Origin: CAYHZL01 sp964361075
GTDB lineage: Bacteria; Bacteroidota; Ignavibacteria; UBA10030; UBA8401
Direction of reading: 5' to 3'
Assembly: GCA_964361075.1 (NCBI GenBank)
Contig: CAYHZL010000115.1
Coordinates: forward strand, 1 to 11,613
DNA: 11,613 bases
Shown: positions 1 through 7,800 of the stretch, piece after piece
Layout of the letters: each line of letters starts with the position of its first letter
Numbering within the stretch: the stretch's first letter is position 1
Position numbers and translations under genes: made by a program
Notes under the pieces: generated by a model
Database searches by the model: none
Told to the model about the DNA's origin: nothing
The model's input: the letters and a program-made list of their open reading frames with translations, nothing else

Positions 1-10
1 AGGAGCTCCA

Positions 11-1084
11 ATGAAAAAAATAATATTTGTCATCATCGCAATTGTTGCAAGTCTATCAATTACAATTGCACAACAAAAACAAGCGAGCATTGCAATATCG
101 TTTCCGCAGCATCTTGTTGAGTTTTTTGCTCTACCAACAAGTGCTCATGCAACTCTGCTGCCATTGATTCAAGCAAAAACAAAAAATGGCGATGTGTTTG
201 GAATAAATTTTCAAGGTGTTGATGGAACTGCGCCGTTTATTGAATTGCTTGATGCAAGCGGCAAAGTAATGAAGGCTATTACCGTGAATGATTTTTTAGG
301 AAAATCATCCGGCAAAGGAATAAAATTAATTTCATCGATGATGGCAGGTTCTGGAAATAAATCAGAAAATGTATATGAAATAACTTCTTCACAAGGCAAA
401 TATTCTTTGATCGTAAGTTCATTGGCGACAGCAAATACTTCAACAAAGGAAACGCCTGCAAAATTATTAATAAGAATAGTATTGAAAAATACTCCTTCAA
501 TAATTTCTTCAGCTCACATCATTCTGCCGTTTGATGGAAATGCAGAAACAAAAGCCACTGGATTTATTATTTTCGGTAAAAAATCTACACAACCAATTGT
601 AACGACCATTTACCCTAAGGCGGAAAAATTAGTAGTAGAGAAAAAAAATATTTCCTTAGTTACTAAAATATTAAAAACAACGAATGAAACATTGCTGCTG
701 TTCTTATCGGTTGATTGTGCAAACACTAAAGAAGAAGCGCTTGCAACGTTACAATCCATAGATCAAAAAACTGAAAATAATATTGCTATCGTCAACATAT
801 CAAATAAAGCAACCGCTGAACCTTCTGATACAATTACGTACCAAATTATTTGCACTAATATTGGCAATGGAAGCGTAAGTGATATCGTTATTACTAATCC
901 GGTCTCGGCAGGTGCACGATATTTAGATGGCAGCGCTGTTGGCGATGATACACAAATTACTTTTGAACGCAGTTCTTCTGCGGCGCCACAAGTTGGTGCA
1001 GTAAAAACTATTAAATGGAAATTATCAAAAAGTTTAAATGTTGGCGAAGAAAAAATTGTAACTTTTAAGGTTGTCATTCAATAA
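11..1084 (+). CDS. Secreted protein with unrecognised N-terminal region and C-terminal DUF11-type module
   Basis: The 357-residue product has a clear Sec signal peptide: KK at positions 2-3, a hydrophobic core, and likely cleavage after A20 (ITIA|QQ). The ATG is well supported by AGGAG at 1-5 with a 5-nt spacer. Residues about 21-255 match no family I recognise; they look beta-rich, with one Cys (C236) and a Lys/Asn-rich middle. Residues about 256-357 form a DUF11-type Ig-like module: a 'DTITYQIICTNIGNGSVSDIVITNPV' type pattern (only its key elements are cited: TYxI, TNxGNG, DIVITNPV), then YLDGSA, KWKL and a closing strand FKVVIQ. The next gene starts 51 nt downstream on the same strand, so co-transcription is likely. 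The protein ends directly after the DUF11 module, with no visible type IX sorting domain, lipobox or membrane anchor. Secreted location is well supported; its role, perhaps a partner of the larger DUF11 proteins, is inference. Confidence 0.85.
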   Translation: MKKIIFVIIAIVASLSITIAQQKQASIAISFPQHLVEFFALPTSAHATLLPLIQAKTKNGDVFGINFQGVDGTAPFIELLDASGKVMKAITVNDFLGKSSGKGIKLISSMMAGSGNKSENVYEITSSQGKYSLIVSSLATANTSTKETPAKLLIRIVLKNTPSIISSAHIILPFDGNAETKATGFIIFGKKSTQPIVTTIYPKAEKLVVEKKNISLVTKILKTTNETLLLFLSVDCANTKEEALATLQSIDQKTENNIAIVNISNKATAEPSDTITYQIICTNIGNGSVSDIVITNPVSAGARYLDGSAVGDDTQITFERSSSAAPQVGAVKTIKWKLSKSLNVGEEKIVTFKVVIQ

Positions 1085-1123
1085 GAAGAATTAAAAAATA
1101 GTTACTCATTAACGTTACACAAA

Positions 1124-1131
1124 AAGGTGAT
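1124..1131 (+). promoter_or_regulatory. Ribosome binding site that decides the start of the second gene
   Basis: AAGGTGAT ends 4 nt before the ATG at 1136. The in-frame GTG at 1127 lies inside this Shine-Dalgarno-like sequence, so it is unlikely to be the start. ATG 1136 gives the signal peptide MKHINKILTG..., a normal short basic n-region. Confidence 0.65.
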
Positions 1132-1135
1132 ACCA

Positions 1136-2821
1136 ATGAAACACATAAATAAAATATTGACAGGGCTGATGCTCTTGTTAAGTTTCTTCCTGCTCAATGA
1201 TGTTGCGTACGCAGTTGGAACACCGGCTGGTACTGTTATCCAATCGAGATCTAAAGTTGTCTACACGTCTTCTTCCGGATTGCGCAGCGACACTTTATTA
1301 TCAAACATCGTAAGTATTACGGTTGCACAAGTAGCAGCTATTAATATAACACCATCTACAAATGCAGCGACTACCACCGCGGATAGTGTGTATGTTTCCT
1401 ATCCTCTTACCATTACAAATTCTGGCAACGGCACAGATCAGTTTACTCTTTCAAGTACATCTTCGAAAGGATGGACTCGATCATTGTACTTCGATACTAA
1501 TGGCGATGGTGTTTTAGATCCAGGAGAAATTACCGCTGGAGTAATTACTCAGACTTCAACTATTGCTGCCGATGCAACATATAAGATGTTCGTAAGAGTT
1601 TTTGTCCCTCACGATGCTACTTTGAACGGACAACAAGATACAACAGTTGTTACGGCAACTTCTATTTTTGATAACACAAAACATAATACTGCAAAAGGTA
1701 TTACAACGGTGAATACGGCAAACCTTAATACAATTGGAAGCGGATTGTCTGTTCTTCCGACTAATCCAATGCCGGGAGATACTGTTACGTACTCATTAAC
1801 TTTTACAAACACCGGAAGTATTTCTGCAACTAATGTGTCGCTTACTGATGTAATTAATACTTCGCAATTTACTTATGTCTCTGCGACGACAAGCCAAGGT
1901 ACTTTCAGTGCAGCAAGTATTCCCGCAACATGGACAGTCGGCACAGTGCTGGCAGGTGGAAGTGTGAGCGTCTCTATTCGTCTTAAAATAAATCCTGCAT
2001 TATCTTTTGGCACAGTCTTAAGTAATACAATCACTGCAACGTACACAGTTGGCGGAAATACTTTTACTTGGGGAAGCAACAATCCATCTGCTGCAATTGG
2101 TGTTGTGCGTGGTGTGCAAATAACTCCGACTGCATTATCGGTAGCCGCGGAACGTGAAGATACAGTGTTGTATGGTATGCGTGTGAAAAATTCAGGAAAC
2201 ACGGAAGACGTTCTTGAACTTTCTTACAGTTCAACAACATCATTGGTATGGAAATTTTTCAGAGACAGCAGCCCGTATGGTGTGTACAATACCGACGACC
2301 TTCTTTTGACAAATACAAATGTAACTCCGAGCAGTGTAGATGTTAGCACAGTTGCAACTACCGATACAGTACGAGTTCTTGCTCTGGCTGTAGCTCCGGT
2401 TACAGTTGCTGATCAAGATCAGGATGTAACAACTTTCACTGTAACTTCTGCAGCAGATGCAGCAAAATCTCAAGGTGCGATTGCAACAACAACTTTCAAT
2501 ACGCCGGTAATTACTTTAGTGAGAGGTGTAACTCCTGCCGGCACCATACCCCCGGGAGAAGAAATGCTCTTTACTATTACGTACCAAAATGTAGGACACG
2601 GAAAAGCATATAGTGTTACATTTACAGAAACGGAACCGGATAGTATGACTTATACTCTTAATTCCGTAACAATTAATGGCGATGGTAAATCCGATGCTGC
2701 TGACAGTGATGGCGTAACTGTTACTACTGCTGAAGGAAGAAAAGTAATAACATTTACGTTAGGACTTTTGAATGCGAGTTCTTCTGCAGGAGTAATTCGT
2801 TTTCGAGCAGCAATCAGATAA
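1136..2821 (+). CDS. Secreted DUF11 repeat protein with EF-hand-like loop (paralog 1)
   Basis: The 561-residue protein (from ATG 1136) has a signal peptide ending near NDVAYA|VGTPAG (A26). The mature N-terminus carries the head motif GTPAGTVIQSRSKVVY (28-43), shared with the next two genes. Four Ig-like modules follow. A (about 68-190) has TNSGNGTD and a canonical EF-hand-style loop, DTNGDGVLDPGE (120-131: ligand positions D1, N3, D5, D9, E12, with Gly at 6 and Leu at 8). B (about 200-300) is a textbook DUF11 domain (TVTYSLTFTNTGSISATNV, ATWTVGTVLAGGSV). A' (about 328-455) resembles A but its loop is degraded (DSSPYGVYNTDD, 377-388). B' (about 457-561) is a second DUF11 module ending RFRAAIR. 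No anchor or sorting signal follows. It is clearly paralogous to the gene at 3018-4682, with the same module order and many matching stretches. A secreted structural or adhesive role is inferred from architecture; the partner is unknown. Confidence 0.87.
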   Translation: MKHINKILTGLMLLLSFFLLNDVAYAVGTPAGTVIQSRSKVVYTSSSGLRSDTLLSNIVSITVAQVAAINITPSTNAATTTADSVYVSYPLTITNSGNGTDQFTLSSTSSKGWTRSLYFDTNGDGVLDPGEITAGVITQTSTIAADATYKMFVRVFVPHDATLNGQQDTTVVTATSIFDNTKHNTAKGITTVNTANLNTIGSGLSVLPTNPMPGDTVTYSLTFTNTGSISATNVSLTDVINTSQFTYVSATTSQGTFSAASIPATWTVGTVLAGGSVSVSIRLKINPALSFGTVLSNTITATYTVGGNTFTWGSNNPSAAIGVVRGVQITPTALSVAAEREDTVLYGMRVKNSGNTEDVLELSYSSTTSLVWKFFRDSSPYGVYNTDDLLLTNTNVTPSSVDVSTVATTDTVRVLALAVAPVTVADQDQDVTTFTVTSAADAAKSQGAIATTTFNTPVITLVRGVTPAGTIPPGEEMLFTITYQNVGHGKAYSVTFTETEPDSMTYTLNSVTINGDGKSDAADSDGVTVTTAEGRKVITFTLGLLNASSSAGVIRFRAAIR

Positions 2822-2876
2822 AAAATATTTTTTTAGACTACATAAATAGTTGAATCTTAAAAAATCTTATTTACAA

Positions 2877-2957
2877 AGTGATGCCATGAGTTTGTTTATC
2901 AAGAACGTGAAAATTTGAATTATTTCTGAATCATTGTATTACACTCATGGCATCACT
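2877..2957. repeat. 15-bp perfect inverted repeat, possible long-loop terminator or attenuator
   Basis: AGTGATGCCATGAGT (2877-2891) is the exact reverse complement of 2943-2957. The 51-nt intervening segment is AT-rich with no strong inner hairpin that I can see. The right arm is followed by CGC and then six T (2962-2967), which resembles a rho-independent terminator for rightward transcription except for the large loop. It lies between the two paralogous DUF11 genes (gap 2822-3017), so it could set their relative expression. It could also be a small palindromic repeat element. Confidence 0.55.
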
Positions 2958-3017
2958 CGCATTTTTTATGGGACGACTAAATGGTTTTATTTGTTTTAAA
3001 ATAAAATTAAAGAGTAT

Positions 3018-4682
3018 ATGAAAAGAAGATGGAATAAATATTTGCTTATGATCGTATTCAGCGGTGTTCTTTCAGAGTTGTTTGCTGCAGGAACACCCGC
3101 TGGAACTGTTATTCGAAGTAGATCTCGTGTAACATACACAACCGCTTCCGGCGCAAACATTGATACAGTGTATTCACAATACATTTCAATTACTGTTGCG
3201 CAAAAAGGTTCATTCAACATTACACCGGCATCGAATTCTTCAATCTCGAATAGCGATAGCACATCAATAGAGTATGCTGTTGTGGTTACAAATTCCGGAA
3301 ATGGAACTGATAGTGGTCTTCTCACTGCGGCTTCATCGAAAGGATGGGTAACGCAATTATTTGCTGATGCAAATGGCGATGGTGTGTTACAACCAAGTGA
3401 AGCGAGTGCAGGCGAAATATCGCAAACAACTTCGCTTGCGGCTGATGCTCACTATAAAATAATTGTACGAATAAAAATTCCACGCAGTGATGCACTGAAC
3501 GGACAAAAGGATACAACTACTGTACTTGTTACATCTACATTTGATGTGTCGAAAATAAGTTCCGGAAAATATAGTACCACTGTGCAAACTTCAAATCTGA
3601 GTGGAGCGGCATCAGGATTGACAGTGAACAACCCGAATCCAAATGCAGGACAAAATGTTACGTACACTCTTACCTTTACAAATACCGGAAATGTATCGGC
3701 AACCGGAGTTACTATTTCTGATGTAATTCCCGGAACATTAACGTTTGTCTCAGGAACAACAACTCAAGGTATTTTTAATGGAGCTGCAAATCCGGCAACA
3801 TGGAATATTGGAACGATTCTCTCTGGCGGCAGCGTAGCAGTTACTATTGTTGCTCAAGTGAATGTAAATAATTTGCCCGGGACAATGATAGCAAATCAGT
3901 TTGGTATAAATTACACAACAGGCGTAAATAATTATTCGATAAAAACAAACAGTGTACAAATAACTGTTGCCGGAGTGCTTTCTTATGGTTTTGAAATTGA
4001 GCCGAAGTGGACTTCGCTTACAAAAGAAGCAACAGATTCTCTGATGTACAAATTCAAGATTCGTAACTCCGGCTCTTTTAAAGATGTGATAGAATTACAA
4101 TTTATTTCTTCAAGAAATATTCCGCACCTATTTTATTTTGATAAAAATAATAATGGACTGCTTGATGTAACAGATCCTGTACTCACTAATACAAACGGTG
4201 TTGCAGGTATCAATACCGATTCAATTGCTGTCGGTGATAGTGTTGCAATATTTACTTACGCAACTGTGCCATTGATAAAAAAAGATCAGGCAATTGATTC
4301 GTTAATTGTGACCGCAACATCAGCAGGTAATAACGCAAAAAGTCAATCCGTGTTGGTGCAGACAAAAATTAATTATCCTGTTGTTATCGTTTCGATGTCA
4401 CCGGTGCCAAGTCAAACGCCGGGAAATGAACTCACGTATTCAATATCCTTTTCTAACAATGGACATGCGAGTGTAACAGATTTTGCCGTGATCAATAAAA
4501 CACCACCACAAACAACTTATGTTGCAAATAGCGTAAAATTAAATTCCGTTTCACTTAAAGACAATGAAGGTATTCTTAAAGTAACAACGGATGCTGACAA
4601 CAATAAAATAATAACTGTAAATATTGGAACGTTACAACCTTTAACAAGCGGTTCTGTCGAATATAACGTGCGAGTAAAATAA
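3018..4682 (+). CDS. Secreted DUF11 repeat protein with two EF-hand-like loops (paralog 2)
   Basis: The 554-residue protein has a basic n-region (MKRRWNK) and likely signal cleavage near LFAA|GTPAG (A24). The start ATG has only a weak purine stretch (AAAGAG, 3009-3014). Layout matches paralog 1: head GTPAGTVIRSRSRVTY (25-40); A module (about 66-190) with DANGDGVLQPSE (117-128); B, a classic DUF11 domain (about 200-300; NVTYTLTFTNTGNVSATGV, ATWNIGTILSGGSV); A' (about 322-450) with a second loop DKNNNGLLDVTD (375-386); and B' (about 454-554), ending EYNVRVK. Both loops keep acidic/Asn residues at positions 1, 3, 5 and 12 and Gly at 6, so calcium binding is plausible by analogy with EF-hand loops; this is not proven. 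It has no Cys and no anchor. It follows paralog 1 after 196 nt and precedes the giant OmpA protein by about 200 nt. Probably a secreted component of the same surface structure; function otherwise unknown. Confidence 0.87.
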   Translation: MKRRWNKYLLMIVFSGVLSELFAAGTPAGTVIRSRSRVTYTTASGANIDTVYSQYISITVAQKGSFNITPASNSSISNSDSTSIEYAVVVTNSGNGTDSGLLTAASSKGWVTQLFADANGDGVLQPSEASAGEISQTTSLAADAHYKIIVRIKIPRSDALNGQKDTTTVLVTSTFDVSKISSGKYSTTVQTSNLSGAASGLTVNNPNPNAGQNVTYTLTFTNTGNVSATGVTISDVIPGTLTFVSGTTTQGIFNGAANPATWNIGTILSGGSVAVTIVAQVNVNNLPGTMIANQFGINYTTGVNNYSIKTNSVQITVAGVLSYGFEIEPKWTSLTKEATDSLMYKFKIRNSGSFKDVIELQFISSRNIPHLFYFDKNNNGLLDVTDPVLTNTNGVAGINTDSIAVGDSVAIFTYATVPLIKKDQAIDSLIVTATSAGNNAKSQSVLVQTKINYPVVIVSMSPVPSQTPGNELTYSISFSNNGHASVTDFAVINKTPPQTTYVANSVKLNSVSLKDNEGILKVTTDADNNKIITVNIGTLQPLTSGSVEYNVRVK

Positions 4683-4714
4683 TTTGCTGCTTAGTTCTCA
4701 CTGACAAAGTCATT

Positions 4715-4738
4715 GTCCCAAAGGGATACCTTCGGGAC
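4715..4738. terminator. Hairpin with following T-tract, possible terminator after third gene
   Basis: GTCCCAAAGG (4715-4724) pairs with CCTTCGGGAC (4729-4738): 10 positions, one A-C mismatch, 4-nt loop GATA. Six T follow at 4748-4753, about 9 nt downstream, farther than in a canonical intrinsic terminator. It lies 33 nt past the stop codon at 4682. It may slow or end transcription before the giant gene, or simply be part of the repeat element. Confidence 0.4.
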
Positions 4739-4758
4739 GAGCGAATGTTTTTTATGAG

Positions 4759-4797
4759 CGAAGCAATCTTTTTCTTCAAATTTAGAAGATTGCTTCG
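4759..4797. repeat. 12-bp perfect hairpin inside the intergenic repeat element
   Basis: CGAAGCAATCTT (4759-4770) is exactly complementary to 4786-4797, with a 15-nt loop. It is the GAAGCAATC/GATTGCTTC core of the surrounding element. Six A follow at 4800-4805 on the plus strand, so a leftward transcript would carry T residues before the stem, not after it; it is not a canonical terminator on either strand. Confidence 0.55.
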
Positions 4798-4881
4798 GCA
4801 AAAAACGCCTCGCAATGACTGCCAAAAGAATATTTCAGCGAGAACTACTTAGTGTCGCGCGCAAAAGCATGGCTGATGATT

Positions 4882-7800
4882 ATGAATAATTTCAAATGTA
4901 CATATCGGTGTGTTTCTCTTTTCCGCCAAAAGCGGATCAGCCTCAGGCTGATAAGTGTGTTGATATTATTTGCGGGCGGATTGTGTCTGACGAATGCACA
5001 AACTCCGGCAGGCTCGCAGGTGATCAATCAATCCAAAGTTGTCTATAAATATAAATCAATCGTTGTTGATACAATTCAATCGAACGCAGTAATATTTGTA
5101 GTTTCCAGTTTACCGAATTTTGAATTTCATTATTCTTTTGTGGATTCGAATGTGGTTGGCAAAGAAACGTTGATGGTCTGGTTGAGTTACAAAAATATTG
5201 GCAATACAACTGCTGATAGTATTATTCTGCAAAATATTCTTCCTTCAACAGGAATGAAATTTGTTCGTGCATCAAACAACGGAACCAATTCCGGTGGAAC
5301 GCTGCAATGGATAGTGCGTAATGTTCCGCAAGGGAAATCAGATTCAGTTTCATTTGCTGTCGTTATTGATTCGCTTCTTGCAGGCGGTACGGTCTTAAAG
5401 AATACCGCAACTTTTATTTGGGGAAGCAACACTCTTAATGCTGAACAAAATTTTTATGTAGGTTCTTTCCCGCGATTACATCTGGCGATGACGACGATAG
5501 CCAATGTCGTTGGCTCTGGACGAACGCTTGTGTATCAACTTGTGATTAAAAATACCGGCAATGTACCAACGAACAATACTATTGTGCGCGATACAATTTC
5601 TGCACAGGGTTCGTATGTAGGTTCAAGTATTCAACCGGAAAGTGTGAGTGTTGATAAAAAAATTATCACTTGGAATCTCGGATCGCTGCCATCTTTTTCA
5701 CAAAAGAGTATTGATCTCACAGTGATAACGCTGCCTAATTTGGGTCATCAATCACTTCGTAACGGCGGCTCGGTTGAAGCTTCGAACGTAATCAGAAAAA
5801 GCTTTGCTGAAATACCATCTACACCGATTGTTCCGATAGCGCCAAAATTTATCACAATAACTGCAACGCCAACATATATTTTTGGATTTTTAAATAGGGA
5901 CAGTTCGTTAATTTCTGTTTCAGTGTTGGATTCAGCACGCATTCCATTGCCTGATGGTGTGCCTGTTGCATTTCTTGCATCACCTCTCGGAACTTTTTTT
6001 AATTCAAAGGATACAATAACTGCTTTTATGTTTGGTGGAAAGGCAGAAGCATATATCCGATCAGTGAATGTTCAGAATGATGTTCGTAAAACAACTCTTA
6101 CTGCGACCGCCGGTGTTGTTGAATCAGGATTTGCAAATGCATCGGCTGATGTGTTCATGTATCCCGGAGCTGTTACCGGTATTGTGCGTGATGCTGAAAC
6201 AGGCGGTACGTATAAAGGTGCAATGGTTCGAGTTGAAGATCAGGGAAGCAAATATGTCGGGGCGGATACTACAAAAGAAGATGGAAAGTTTTTTGTTCCA
6301 CTCAATAAAGAAGTAACACGATATACTGTCTTTATTACAATTATTGATAAAAATGGTGATACACTTGTAACCCATTCGGATGTGAATCCTGTAACATTTC
6401 CTAAGCCGCCAATTCCGATCAACAATATTATTGCCGGTCGTATTCAATATGCAGGACTTTCTCAACCGATACCAATACCAGGTATAACTATCTACCTTGA
6501 CTCTGTTTCCCGACCTGGTAATACTACCGGCAGCGTAAAAAGAGGAAAACAAATTTCTCTACCAAATTATTTTAGAGTGCAAGAACAAAAAACAGATTTT
6601 GCAGGAAGATTTAAGTTTGAAAATTTAGCACCTGCTATTTATAAAATTTATGTTGATAGTGTTGCATATCCAAATTTTGCAGGATCTGTTGTAACACATG
6701 ATACTGTTGCCGGTACATTTACACTGAATTTTAATATTCATATTAAGCCTGATACAACATTGTTAATTTCGATGAGAGCTGCATCTTCTATCTCTGCCGG
6801 AGACACTCTTACGTTTCCCATTCGCATTGTAAATCCGGGCAATATATTTCATACCAGTGCTGTGCTTCAAGATACGATTCCAAAATTTGTATCATATCTT
6901 TCTGCCACAAAAGGAAATTTCAATAATGTTGTGTACGATAGCATAACGCATACTATTACATGGAAGAAAGATACATTACAACTCAGCGCTGATGATTCTG
7001 TGTTTGTAAGTACTATTGTACAGCGCAATATTCCCGACAGCACAAAAATTACAAATACATCATGGTTACACACCAAACAATTAACGTATCGTAATGCTTC
7101 GGCAAGTACGATTATTCGTTCTTCGGCAAGCATGTTGTTTGGTAATTTTATTCCGAGTGGTATAGATACAGTGTTTGCCGGTGATAGTGTGCAAACAAGA
7201 GTATGGTTTAGGAACGACGGAACTGACTCGCTGCGAAATGTCATTATCGTTGATACTGTGTACAATCTTAGAATGAGTACGATGACACTTGCGCAAAAAG
7301 ATTCTGTGGTGAGAGAAAAAATTAATGACAGCGTAACAGTCATTTCATGGAAAGTGAAGAACATTGCTCCTGCAAGAGGCGACACGATAATTTTATATTA
7401 CCGTTTGGATCCCACATTAAAATCAGGATCAAAAATAATTTCCAATGCACATATTGTTAGTTTACTCACAGGACTTTCAATTCAGTTTAAAGGAAAAACA
7501 ATACATGTCTTGGATAACCCAATGCTTGCATCGTTTCTTAAAGTTGTAAAATCCGGTAATAAAAAAGTTGCTGAAATCGGCGATGTGGTTACATATCAAG
7601 TTGTCGTAAGTAATTCTAGCCCAACATTTGATATCAGTAAAATTACGGTGAACGACCGATTGCCGCATTCATTTAAATATTTTAAAAACTCAAGCAGATA
7701 TAATGGTAAACCTATTCTAACAACGGTTGATTTAAGTAACGGCTTGCTGACGTGGGATATTTCTGACACATTGCAATCGTCAAAAAGTGCGACGCTGACG

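Larger units (their letters stand above)
4708..4820. repeat. Compound palindromic intergenic element with terminal inverted repeats
   Basis: AGTCATTG (4708-4715) and CAATGACT (4813-4820) form 8-bp terminal inverted repeats around two internal hairpins. The end segment CCTCGCAATGAC (4808-4819) recurs in reverse complement at 10036-10047. The first internal hairpin recurs in diverged form at 11489-11509. Sequences of the GTCATTGCGAGG...GAAGCAATC type occur, from general memory, as dispersed intergenic repeats in several bacterial phyla. It fills most of the 4683-4881 gap before the giant OmpA gene. No protein is encoded. Mobility is not shown. Confidence 0.65.

Noticed and set aside
1127..1135. 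GTG at 1127 as start of the second gene
   Set aside because: It overlaps the Shine-Dalgarno-like AAGGTGAT; ATG 1136 has proper spacing and gives a standard signal peptide.
1493..1528. Dockerin domain suggested by the DTNGDG loop
   Set aside because: A dockerin needs two such loops with following helices in about 60-70 residues; here a single loop is flanked by beta-rich Ig-like sequence.
4963..5001. Possible lipoprotein signal (AGGLC) in the giant protein
   Set aside because: The residue before Cys is Leu, not Gly, Ala or Ser, so it does not fit a lipobox; cleavage after LTNA before QTPAG fits signal peptidase I and matches the neighbours.
6867..7385. Open frame of 172 codons on the minus strand inside the giant gene
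   Set aside because: It is antisense to DUF11 coding sequence, with no domain pattern; it is a by-product of codon composition.
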